From an uncultured Eubacteriales bacterium (lineage in GTDB: Bacteria; Bacillota; Clostridia; Oscillospirales; RGIG7773), in NCBI GenBank assembly GCA_934541205.1, contig CAKTDK010000119.1:1-5811 (forward strand): a stretch of 5,811 nucleotides of DNA. Reading direction: 5' to 3'. This document shows, piece by piece, positions 1 to 5,811 of this stretch. Each line of letters begins with the position of its first letter. Position 1 is the stretch's first letter. The notes beneath the pieces are model-generated. The model ran no database searches. It was given only the letters and a program-made list of their open reading frames with translations, and was not told the DNA's origin. A program made the translations under genes and the position numbers.

Positions 1-483
1 TCATATAAGTTATTGGCGCTTATATTGATAATAAATTTTTCGGTATTTTGCTTGCTGAAATTTACGATGAAAAAATATAAATCTTTCCGGAAAACACTTT
101 CTGTAAAAATATTTGATTTTTTACAGAAAATTTTTTCAAAAGACGGAGAGAGGTATATGGAAAGACAACACAAGAAATGCTAAAAAATATTTCTCCGGAC
201 GGTGAGATATATTTTTAGCTGCTAATCTTGATATAAAAGGCAAAGAAATCGGTACAAAACTTTTGTCTGAATTAAAACACAGAGAATCGGGTAAAAAATA
301 TTTTTGCGTACAGATAATGTCTGACATGCCAATTTTATAAAAAAAGAGGTTTGATTTTGAACGTGTATGCGAAAAGAACATTTTTTAGATATGAGAAAAG
401 AGAAAGTGCCGTTGAAATGGTTTATTTTTAGCATGATTATGTACGAAAATCTTATTATAGAAAAATTAAATATAAGTTTTTAA
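1..483 (+). pseudogene. Decayed GNAT-family N-acetyltransferase gene, 5' end outside window
   Basis: No long + strand frame is open here, but joining pieces from all three frames rebuilds a GNAT acetyltransferase. The pieces in order are VIGAYIDNKFFGILLAEI (from base 9), KSFRKTLSVKIFDFLQKIF (from 79), VYGKTTQEMLKNISPDGEIY (from 153), LAANLDIKGKEIGTKLLSEL (from 215), then LRTDNV, TCQFYKKRG (from 324), FDFERVCEKNIF (from 350) and DMRKEKVPLKWF (from 388). The acetyl-CoA loop (KGKxIGTKLL), the FYxxRGF segment and the KVPLK end are typical of clostridial GNAT proteins. About eight frame changes lie near bases 6-8, 71-78, 150-153, 212-216, 301-305, 322-324, 350-352 and 381-386. All but the second are explained by loss of one base. 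I see no in-frame nonsense codon in the rebuilt protein, but the acetyl-CoA loop has Glu where the family has Gly (KGKGIG). The last piece runs to a stop at 481-483. The original substrate is unknown. Confidence 0.82.
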
Positions 484-492
484 GTAAAATAT

Positions 493-521
493 TTGTATTT
501 TTATGATTATTAAGGTATAAT
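493..521 (+). promoter_or_regulatory. Candidate sigma-A promoter for the EAL-domain gene
   Basis: A perfect TATAAT -10 box (516-521) lies 17 bases after TTGTAT (493-498), which matches the -35 consensus only in its TTG. Transcription would start near 528, leaving a leader of about 40 bases. A second TATAAT (539-544) belongs to the next repeat copy but has no recognisable -35 box at the right distance. A weak ribosome site, AAAGG at 550-554, precedes the ATG at 568 with a long gap of 13 bases. Confidence 0.45.
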
Positions 522-544
522 AATTATGATTGTTAAGGTATAAT
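501..544. repeat. 21-bp direct repeat, two copies at 23-bp period, in the EAL gene promoter
   Basis: The copies are 501-521 and 524-544. They agree at 20 of 21 bases (A at 509, G at 532) and each ends in AAGGTATAAT, so each carries a -10 box. A weaker partial match (TTGTAAAGGTAT) follows at 546-557. The 23-bp period is close to two helical turns, which would put both copies on the same face of the DNA. The repeat could be a regulator's paired site or a recent slippage duplication of a promoter element. Confidence 0.7.
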
Positions 545-567
545 TTTGTAAAGGTATTGGGCTTATT

Positions 568-2775
568 ATGAAAAAACAAAATTTTAATAAACAAAAACCA
601 ATATTGTTTATAGTTTTGATATCTATTATTGTAATAGTTTCTGTTTTATTAGTAATGAATGCTTTTCAGTTGAAAGATGTGGCTAGTGACGTTACAACAG
701 TATATGTAAAAAATACATCTGTTCAAATGGCTCAAAATATAGATAACAGGCTGTTTGAAATAGAAAAATATTTAAATACCATGGCAGATTCTTTGTCTCA
801 TATGAATAATCTTGAAAGTCAAATAAAATATTTAAAAAGCAAATTGGATATTTCAGGTTTTACTTTGCTTGGAATATCTGATTTGGAGGGAAGCGTTTAC
901 TTTTCGGATGAAACTGCCGACAGTATTAAAAATACGGACGCTTTTTTAAAATCTGTAAACGGATATATCGGAATATCCGTATTGGATGACCAAAGTATTC
1001 TATATTCGGTTCCTGTAAAAAAAGATACTGATATAAAAGGGATATTAGTAGGTATTTTAAATAAAGAAAACATACAGGCTATGATTAAAAATAATGGTTT
1101 TGAAGTTTCTTGTTTGGTTGATCATGATTTAAACGTAGTAGTTTCTCCTACTGATTTTGAATTTTTCCATAAACTTGATGAAGTATTTCAAAAAAATGAT
1201 GATAATAATTTGATACAAGATATTAATATGATGAAAGAAAATATTAAAAATTGCAGAGATGGAATTTTTGAATTTACTGCAGTTAATGGGGAAAAAGTGT
1301 TAATGGCATATAATTCCTTGGAAATCTATCATTGGTCTTTATTGACGATTATTCCTGAAGATTTTGTTTTCTCTAAAGTAACAAGTAATATAATGCTGAA
1401 TTTTTTAATAGTAATTATTATAATTTGTACTTTTGTGTTAATAATTATTTCTATTTTATCAACAATGAGAAAACACAACCGCAGAATGGAAAATATAATC
1501 TATACGGATCTTCTTACCGGAGGAATAAACAGAGCCGGATTTTATGAAAAGGCGCGGGAGATTTTAAATAATTCGGATGATGCATCTTATTGTATAGTTA
1601 CTTTGAATGTTCAGTCATTTAAAATAATAAATGTAAAATACGGAAGAGCAGAAGGAGATAATGTATTAAATTATATATATAAAGAATTAAAAAAGAATAC
1701 TTCGGAAGATGAATTGGTGTCCAGAGTAGAGGCAGATAATTTTGTACTTCTGCTAAGAGAAAACAATCCCAGACATCTTCAAAATAGATTAAAAATAATT
1801 ATAGATGAAATTAATAGCTTTAATTATAATAATAAAGTTCCTCATATTATTAATTTTTTTCAAGGAGCTTATTTAATAGAAGATAAAAAAACTGAAATAA
1901 GAGATATGGTGGATCGTGCAAATATAGCACGAAGCAATAATTTAGAAAATACAGAAAATTGTTCTTTTTATGATGAAACATTAATATTAAAGCTTGAAAA
2001 AGAACAGGGATTAATAAATTCTTTGGATTCATCTTTGAAAAACGGAGATTTTGAGGTATATTTTCAACCTAAAGTAAAAATAGGTGAAAATAAAATAGGC
2101 GGTGCGGAAGCATTGGTTCGGTGGCAGCATCCGGATTACGGGTTGCTTTCTCCTTTGGATTTTATTCCGTTATTTGAAAAAAATGGTTTAATTACAAAAA
2201 TAGATTTATTTGTTTTTGAACAAGTTTGTTCTTTTCTAAATAAAAGAATTCAAAACGAAGAACGAGTTTTTATTATATCTGTTAATGTTTCGAGATATAA
2301 TTTGAAACATATAAATTTTTTAAAGGATTATGAAGTAATAAAGAATCAATATGAAATTCCAGATAATATGATTGAATTGGAGTTTACGGAATCTATTATT
2401 TTTGACGATACAGAAATTGCTTATGTTAAAAACTTAATTAATGAAATACATAGAATAGGTTTTTTATGTTCTTTGGACGATTTTGGGTACGGATATTCAT
2501 CGCTTAGCTTGTTAAATGAATTTTCTATTGACACCGTCAAGCTTGACCGAAGTTTTTTTGTAAATAAGGATGATACCCGTTCTCAGTATGTAATTGAAAC
2601 AATGGTGAATTTGTGCAAAAAGTTTAATATAACAACTGTTGCGGAAGGAATAGAGTCCTTAGATCAATTATCTTTTTTGAATAAAATAGGCTGCGATATG
2701 GTGCAGGGATATGTTTTTTCAAAGCCTCTTCCTGTTGCAAAATTTGAAAATTGGATAATAGAAAAAGATGTTTAA
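568..2775 (+). CDS. Membrane Cache-GGDEF(degenerate)-EAL protein, predicted c-di-GMP phosphodiesterase
   Basis: This 735-residue inner-membrane signalling protein probably breaks down cyclic di-GMP. A membrane helix (about 11-33) is followed by an extracellular part (about 34-273) that looks like a double-Cache sensor, a second helix (about 277-299), and then cytoplasmic GGDEF (about 311-470) and EAL (about 480-735) domains. I see no HAMP domain. The GGDEF domain keeps its opening TDLLTGGINRAGF but has EADNF (388-392) in place of GGDEF. It also has Asn347 where the metal-binding Asp is expected and no RxxD inhibitory site, so it should not make c-di-GMP. The EAL domain keeps its catalytic set: EALVRW (Glu514), Asn573, Glu605 and Glu608 (ELEFTES), Asp637-Asp638 (DDFGYGYSSL), Lys658 (VKLDRSF), Glu693 (AEGIES) and Gln713 (QGYVFSKPL). 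The gene appears to be transcribed alone. The ligand of the sensor is unknown. The ATG at 568 gives a sensible N-terminus directly before the first helix. Confidence 0.93.
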   Translation: MKKQNFNKQKPILFIVLISIIVIVSVLLVMNAFQLKDVASDVTTVYVKNTSVQMAQNIDNRLFEIEKYLNTMADSLSHMNNLESQIKYLKSKLDISGFTLLGISDLEGSVYFSDETADSIKNTDAFLKSVNGYIGISVLDDQSILYSVPVKKDTDIKGILVGILNKENIQAMIKNNGFEVSCLVDHDLNVVVSPTDFEFFHKLDEVFQKNDDNNLIQDINMMKENIKNCRDGIFEFTAVNGEKVLMAYNSLEIYHWSLLTIIPEDFVFSKVTSNIMLNFLIVIIIICTFVLIIISILSTMRKHNRRMENIIYTDLLTGGINRAGFYEKAREILNNSDDASYCIVTLNVQSFKIINVKYGRAEGDNVLNYIYKELKKNTSEDELVSRVEADNFVLLLRENNPRHLQNRLKIIIDEINSFNYNNKVPHIINFFQGAYLIEDKKTEIRDMVDRANIARSNNLENTENCSFYDETLILKLEKEQGLINSLDSSLKNGDFEVYFQPKVKIGENKIGGAEALVRWQHPDYGLLSPLDFIPLFEKNGLITKIDLFVFEQVCSFLNKRIQNEERVFIISVNVSRYNLKHINFLKDYEVIKNQYEIPDNMIELEFTESIIFDDTEIAYVKNLINEIHRIGFLCSLDDFGYGYSSLSLLNEFSIDTVKLDRSFFVNKDDTRSQYVIETMVNLCKKFNITTVAEGIESLDQLSFLNKIGCDMVQGYVFSKPLPVAKFENWIIEKDV

Positions 2776-2817
2776 TAAAAAATTTCAAGTCTGATTATGA
2801 GGCTTGAAATTTTTTTA
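2776..2817 (+). terminator. Rho-independent terminator after the EAL gene
   Basis: Bases 2777-2789 and 2803-2815 pair perfectly over 13 bp (AAAAAATTTCAAG with CTTGAAATTTTTT). T-G and C-G pairs then close a loop of nine bases. The right arm runs into a seven-T tract (2810-2816). It begins directly after the stop codon and isolates this gene from the sulfur operon. The A-run on the left arm would also let it work on the other strand. Confidence 0.85.
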
Positions 2818-2836
2818 TTAAATTTTTCAAATACTA

Positions 2837-2865
2837 TTGACAGCAATAAAATCTTATGTTATTCT
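2837..2865 (+). promoter_or_regulatory. Sigma-A promoter of the sulfur operon
   Basis: A perfect TTGACA -35 box (2837-2842) is separated by 17 bases from TATTCT (2860-2865), which matches the -10 consensus at four of six positions. Transcription would begin near 2871-2873, giving a leader of about 190 bases before the sulfhydrylase gene. A strong -35 with a weaker -10 box suits a promoter controlled by a repressor. Confidence 0.65.
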
Positions 2866-2872
2866 AAAACAT

Positions 2873-2892
2873 ATTAAACAGATAGGTTTTAT
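2873..2892. promoter_or_regulatory. Palindromic candidate operator at the operon start point
   Basis: ATTAAAC (2873-2879) and GTTTTAT (2886-2892) are inverted copies, matching at six of seven positions, around a six-base centre (AGATAG). The site lies at about +1 to +20 relative to the predicted start, where a bound dimer would block transcription. Size and base composition suit an Rrf2-family site, and an Rrf2 gene lies at the far end of this operon. The link to that regulator is inference. An AT-rich palindrome of this size could also arise by chance. Confidence 0.35.
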
Positions 2893-2934
2893 ATATAATT
2901 GTATTTTCGGAATAACTCAAGGGAGAATAGACTA

Positions 2935-3003
2935 ATGAGAAGTATATATGTAAGAGATTTTACAGAATTTTTAAGACATAATTGGAGAAACGGACGAATG
3001 TGA
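2935..3003 (+). CDS. Possible 22-residue leader peptide upstream of the sulfhydrylase gene
   Basis: An ATG at 2935 opens 22 codons (starting MRSIYVRDF, ending NWRNGRM) before TGA at 3001. It has a good ribosome site, AAGGGAG at 2919-2925, nine bases before the ATG, and it lies inside the operon leader. The peptide is basic, with five arginines, and contains no cysteine, so it is not a classical cysteine attenuation leader. Its stop overlaps another ATG (TGATG, 3001-3005) that opens a seven-codon frame, MKYIYCI, which does contain one cysteine. I do not recognise the peptide. It may be a regulatory upstream ORF, a small protein, or chance. Confidence 0.35.
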   Translation: MRSIYVRDFTEFLRHNWRNGRM

Positions 3004-3063
3004 TGAAGTATATTTATTGTATTTGAAAGTAAAAATTTAATTAAAAGAAATGAGGAAAATATT

Positions 3064-4380
3064 ATGTCAAATATAAAAGATACTTCAAAATGGGGGTTTG
3101 AGACCAAACAGCTGCACATTGGTCAGGAAAATCCAGATTCTGCAACCGGGGCAAGAGCAGTGCCTATTTATCAGACAACGTCTTATGTTTTTGAAAATTG
3201 CGCTCATGCCGCGGCTCGTTTCGGACTTTCTGACTCGGGACATATTTACGGAAGACTTACAAATTCTACTCAGGATGTTTTTGAAAAAAGAATAGCGGCT
3301 TTAGAAGGAGGAGTTGCAGCTTTGGCTGTAGCTTCCGGAGCAGCAGCAATTACTTATACAATTGAAAATTTGGCAGAGGGCGGAGGACATATAGTTTCCC
3401 AAAAGACTATTTACGGCGGTTCTTATAATCTTCTCTCCCACACCCTTCCAAAATACGGCATTACCACTACTTTTGTAGATATTCATAATTTGGATGAAGT
3501 TAAAAATGCTGTTTTGCCAAATACAAAAGCTATATTTATAGAAGCTTTGGGAAATCCGAACAGCGATATACCTAATGTAGAAGCCCTGGCTGAAATTGCT
3601 CATAATAATAAAATACCATTAGTAATAGATTCTACTTTTGCAACTCCGTATTTATTCAGACCTATTGAACACGGAGCGGATATTGTGGTTCATTCGGCTA
3701 CAAAATTTATAGGCGGACATGGCACGGCGCTTGGCGGAGTAATAATCGACAGCGGAAAATTTGACTGGGAAGCAAGTGGAAAATTTTCTTCTCTTACAGA
3801 TCCAAATCCTAGCTATCATGGAGTATCGTTTACAAAAGCGGCGGGAAAGGCTGCTTTTATAACAAAAATAAGAGCAGTTTTGCTTCGTGATACAGGAGCT
3901 TCGATATCTCCTTTTAATGCATTTTTATTATTGCAGGGACTTGAAACTTTATCTCTGAGAGTTGAACGTCACGTTGAAAATACAAAAAAAGTACTTGAAT
4001 TTCTGACAAATCATCCTAAAGTAGAAAAAGTAAATCATCCGGCGCTTTCAAAGCATTCCGATCACGAATTATATAAAAAGTATTATCCAAACGGCGGAGG
4101 TTCTATTTTTACTTTTGAAATTAAAGGAGGAGAAAAGGAAGCTCAGAATTTTATAGACAGACTTCAGATTTTTTCTCTTCTTGCAAATGTAGCGGACGTA
4201 AAGTCTCTTGTAATTCATCCTGCCAGCACTACTCATTCTCAACTATCTTTAAAGGAATTATCAGAGCAGGGAATAAAACCCAATACGATAAGACTTTCTA
4301 TAGGAACAGAAAGCATAAACGATATTATAAATGATTTAAAGCAGGCTTTCGGAGAGGAGAAGTTTGATGAAAGTATATAA
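3064..4380 (+). CDS. metY: O-acetylhomoserine sulfhydrylase (PLP-dependent)
   Basis: This 438-residue cytoplasmic enzyme joins sulfide to O-acetylhomoserine, giving homocysteine and acetate, the direct route to methionine. It belongs to the Cys/Met-metabolism PLP family (fold type I), and its length fits the O-acetylhomoserine branch (about 420-440) rather than the shorter cystathionine enzymes (about 380-400). Lys214 in SATKFIGGHG is the PLP-binding lysine. Tyr62-Gly63-Arg64 (IYGRLTNST) would hold the cofactor phosphate from the neighbouring subunit. ASGAAAI (90-96), Tyr117, Asp189 (VIDSTFATPY) and Arg410 (NTIRLSIGTE) are the other expected cofactor and substrate residues. GAGG at 3052-3055 sits eight bases before the ATG. 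The gene is first in an operon with cysK, which it overlaps by 14 bases. Some family members also accept O-acetylserine, so a minor cysteine synthase role is possible. The symbol follows common use; related genes are also called cysD or met17. Confidence 0.95.
   Translation: MSNIKDTSKWGFETKQLHIGQENPDSATGARAVPIYQTTSYVFENCAHAAARFGLSDSGHIYGRLTNSTQDVFEKRIAALEGGVAALAVASGAAAITYTIENLAEGGGHIVSQKTIYGGSYNLLSHTLPKYGITTTFVDIHNLDEVKNAVLPNTKAIFIEALGNPNSDIPNVEALAEIAHNNKIPLVIDSTFATPYLFRPIEHGADIVVHSATKFIGGHGTALGGVIIDSGKFDWEASGKFSSLTDPNPSYHGVSFTKAAGKAAFITKIRAVLLRDTGASISPFNAFLLLQGLETLSLRVERHVENTKKVLEFLTNHPKVEKVNHPALSKHSDHELYKKYYPNGGGSIFTFEIKGGEKEAQNFIDRLQIFSLLANVADVKSLVIHPASTTHSQLSLKELSEQGIKPNTIRLSIGTESINDIINDLKQAFGEEKFDESI
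4355..4369 (+). promoter_or_regulatory. Ribosome binding site that fixes the cysK start at ATG 4367
   Basis: AGGAG at 4355-4359, within a longer purine run (GGAGAGGAGAAG), lies seven bases before the ATG at 4367. A TTG at 4364 is in the same frame and would add one residue, but it is only four bases from the AGGAG. ATG is therefore the better start. The site lies inside the last codons of the sulfhydrylase gene, so the two proteins are probably translationally coupled. Confidence 0.8.
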
Positions 4381-5296
4381 AAAAATTACAGATTTAATCG
4401 GGATGACACCACTTTTAGAACTTTCAAATTTTGAAAAAGAAAATAAGTTATATGGAAAAATATATGCAAAGCTCGAATATTTTAACCCTGCGGGAAGTGT
4501 AAAGGACAGAATAGCGAAATCTATGATAGACGATGCAGAAGAAAAAGGGCTATTGAAAAAGAATTTTGTAATTATTGAGCCGACAAGCGGAAATACGGGA
4601 ATAGGACTTTCGGCGGTAGCAGCTTCAAAAGGATACAAAGTTATACTTACAATGCCTGAAACGATGAGTATTGAAAGACGAAATCTTGTAAAGGCTTACG
4701 GTGCAGAAATTGTTTTAACAGATGGGACAAAAGGAATGAAGGGAGCTATTGAAAAAGCAGAAGAACTTGCAAGAGAAATACCTAACAGTTTTATTCCGAG
4801 TCAGTTTAACAATAAGGCAAATCCTAAGGTTCATTATGATACTACCGGACCTGAGATATGGAAAGATACAGACGGAAAAGTAGATATATTTGTCGCCGGA
4901 GTAGGAACCGGAGGAACTGTGTCCGGAACAGGAGAATATTTAAAATCAAAAAATCCTAATGTAAAAATTATAGCTGTAGAACCGTCAGGATCTCCTGTAC
5001 TTTCCAAAGGGGTTTTTGGACCGCATAAAATTCAGGGTATAGGAGCAGGTTTTGTACCGGATACTTTAAATACAAAGATTTATGATGAAGTAATTGCAGT
5101 AGAAAACGAAGATGCTTTTGAAACAGGAAGAATACTTGCGAGAAAAGAAGGGTTATTGGTGGGAATTTCTTCGGGAGCAGCCGTGTTTGCAGCGTCAAAA
5201 ATTGCAAAAAGGCCGGAAAATAAAGATAAAATAATTGTGGTTTTGCTTCCGGATACAGGAGAAAGATATTTGTCGACTCCTATGTTTTCAGAATAA
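4367..5296 (+). CDS. cysK: Cysteine synthase A (O-acetylserine sulfhydrylase)
   Basis: This 309-residue cytoplasmic PLP enzyme (fold type II) converts O-acetylserine and sulfide to cysteine and acetate. Counting from the ATG at 4367, Lys46 in NPAGSVKDRIA is the PLP lysine and TSGNTG (73-78) is the substrate-binding loop. Gln146 (PSQFNN) helps bind substrate, GVGTGGT (178-184) holds the PLP phosphate, GISSGAA (266-272) supplies the serine near the PLP ring nitrogen, and PDTGERYLST closes the domain. Length and motifs fit CysK well. A cystathionine beta-synthase-like role is less likely without a second gene of the reverse transsulfuration pathway nearby. No serine acetyltransferase (cysE) gene lies in the window. 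The gene overlaps the end of the sulfhydrylase gene by 14 bases and ends shortly before a strong terminator. In Bacillus, CysK also serves as a cysteine sensor by binding the Rrf2 protein CymR, and an Rrf2 gene lies convergently 136 bases away here. Confidence 0.96.
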   Translation: MKVYKKITDLIGMTPLLELSNFEKENKLYGKIYAKLEYFNPAGSVKDRIAKSMIDDAEEKGLLKKNFVIIEPTSGNTGIGLSAVAASKGYKVILTMPETMSIERRNLVKAYGAEIVLTDGTKGMKGAIEKAEELAREIPNSFIPSQFNNKANPKVHYDTTGPEIWKDTDGKVDIFVAGVGTGGTVSGTGEYLKSKNPNVKIIAVEPSGSPVLSKGVFGPHKIQGIGAGFVPDTLNTKIYDEVIAVENEDAFETGRILARKEGLLVGISSGAAVFAASKIAKRPENKDKIIVVLLPDTGERYLSTPMFSE

Positions 5297-5302
5297 ATAT
5301 AT

Positions 5303-5355
5303 AAAAACACCTTATATTCAACTTTAAGTTTTAAAGTTATATAAGGTGTTTTTTT
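5303..5355. terminator. Bidirectional terminator between cysK and the Rrf2 gene
   Basis: AAAAACACCTTATAT (5303-5317) pairs perfectly over 15 bp with 5339-5353. The inside continues as AACTTTAA (5320-5327) with TTAAAGTT (5331-5338) around a three-base loop. The result is a stem of about 23 bp with only a two-base bulge (5318-5319). The T tract (5349-5355) serves cysK transcripts, and the A-run at 5303-5307 reads as a T tract on the opposite strand for the convergent regulator gene. It begins seven bases after the cysK stop codon. Confidence 0.9.
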
Positions 5356-5432
5356 GATAAATGACTATCTTTATTTCAACGATTAAAACTGGTTTTATTC
5401 AGTCAACAAATAAATTTAAAAAATTAAACGCG

Positions 5433-5811
5433 TTATATTATATAGTCGTTTGAATACCGTTCTTTTTGAGTATCTAAAATATCCTGTAAAGTTATGTTAT
5501 CCAGGTAATCACATATTACTTTGTTAAGACCTTTCCATACAGGAAGCATAGCGCATTCATTGCTTCTGCTGCATTGAACAGGTTCGTTTTCTAAACAAGC
5601 GACGGGAGCAAGACTTCCTTCGGTGTAACGAAGAATTTCTCCGATAGTATATTTATCGGGAGATTTGGAAAGTTTATATCCTCCTTGAAAGCCGCGGGTA
5701 GTATTAAGTATATCTGTTCTGTTTAAAATTGGTACAATTTGTTCAAGATATTTTTTTGAAATATTTTGCCTTTGAGCAATATCTTTTAACGCAATAAATC
5801 CATCGTCACGA
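5433..5811 (-). CDS. Rrf2-family transcription regulator (IscR/CymR-like), N-terminus outside window
   Basis: The 125 visible residues are the C-terminal part of a winged-helix Rrf2 regulator, a family of about 130-160 residues, so roughly 25 N-terminal residues are missing. The recognition-helix region LKDIAQRQNISKKYLEQIV (visible 8-26) and the wing RGFQGGYKL (39-47) are typical. Three cysteines (visible 72, 80 and 86) form a Cys-x7-Cys-x5-Cys cluster in the place where IscR and its relatives hold a [2Fe-2S] cluster; the IscR spacing is x5-x5. The protein ends NDYII. It is convergent with the sulfur operon and shares a terminator with it. It could be an IscR-type regulator of Fe-S assembly or a CymR-type cysteine regulator, so no symbol is given. 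Its promoter and start lie outside the window. Confidence 0.92.
   Translation of the reverse strand, partial: RDDGFIALKDIAQRQNISKKYLEQIVPILNRTDILNTTRGFQGGYKLSKSPDKYTIGEILRYTEGSLAPVACLENEPVQCSRSNECAMLPVWKGLNKVICDYLDNITLQDILDTQKERYSNDYII

Noticed and set aside
136..434. Two overlapping minus-strand open frames of 81 and 70 codons
   Set aside because: They lie opposite the decayed GNAT gene, show no recognisable motif and have compositions typical of antisense reading of AT-rich coding DNA.
1850..2032. Minus-strand open frame inside the EAL gene
   Set aside because: It is a shadow of a gene with clear domain matches. Its leucine- and phenylalanine-rich product reflects antisense reading of A-rich codons.
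2452..2467. Sequence AATAGGTTTTTTAT similar to half of the candidate operator
   Set aside because: It falls inside the conserved EAL coding sequence and lacks the other palindrome arm.
2872..3063. T-box or SAM riboswitch in the sulfur operon leader
   Set aside because: I found no T-box core sequence, no SAM-I-like conserved core and no terminator hairpin with a U tract before the gene.
2889..3119. Minus-strand open frame of 76 codons across the operon leader
   Set aside because: It runs antisense through the promoter side, the leader and the first codons of the sulfhydrylase gene, with no motif. The hydrophobic look comes from A/T-rich sequence.
3098..3603. Other-frame open stretches inside the sulfhydrylase gene on both strands
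   Set aside because: They fully overlap a confidently identified enzyme gene and have no family resemblance of their own.
4364..4366. TTG start for cysK three bases upstream of the ATG
   Set aside because: It leaves only four bases after the AGGAG, while the ATG has the usual seven. CysK proteins begin at the equivalent of the ATG.
4336..5310. Three minus-strand open frames opposite cysK
   Set aside because: They are antisense shadows of a highly conserved gene.
5382..5399. Inverted repeat ATTAAAAC-TG-GTTTTATT resembling the arms of the candidate operator
   Set aside because: It lies between two gene ends in an AT-rich spacer with no promoter to control, and its centre is two bases instead of six. 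It is probably chance.

Overview
The window comes from a strongly AT-rich bacterium, most likely a low-GC Bacillota of the clostridial kind. The evidence is the A/T-heavy codon use, the strong AGGAG-type ribosome sites, the U-tailed terminators, and the protein types: an O-acetylhomoserine sulfhydrylase next to cysteine synthase, and an Rrf2 regulator with a three-cysteine cluster. I cannot name a genus from this sequence.

Layout. Bases 1-483 hold the wreck of a GNAT acetyltransferase gene on the + strand. The protein can be followed through about eight frame changes, seven of which look like single-base deletions. An AT-rich spacer follows, with a 21-bp direct repeat that carries two TATAAT boxes. 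After it comes a 735-residue membrane protein (568-2775) with an extracellular Cache-type sensor, a degenerate GGDEF domain and an apparently intact EAL domain. It is predicted to be a c-di-GMP phosphodiesterase and ends at a hairpin terminator.

The second half is a sulfur-assimilation unit. A promoter with a perfect TTGACA box (2837-2865), a palindromic candidate operator at the likely start point, and a 22-codon ORF with a good ribosome site precede O-acetylhomoserine sulfhydrylase (3064-4380). Its end overlaps the start of cysteine synthase cysK (4367-5296) by 14 bases. The pair would put sulfide onto O-acetylhomoserine (giving homocysteine, then methionine) and O-acetylserine (giving cysteine). 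A long bidirectional hairpin terminator separates cysK from a convergent Rrf2-family regulator gene (5433-5811, minus strand), which is cut by the window end.

The regulator joins features of two known types. It has a Cys-x7-Cys-x5-Cys cluster, as in Fe-S-binding IscR. Its C-terminus ends in isoleucine, the kind of tail that cysteine synthase binds in its active site in partner proteins. A plausible model is that it senses cysteine or Fe-S status, partly through CysK, and represses the operon at the palindrome. Most of this model is inference. No transposon, CRISPR array, rRNA or tRNA gene was seen.
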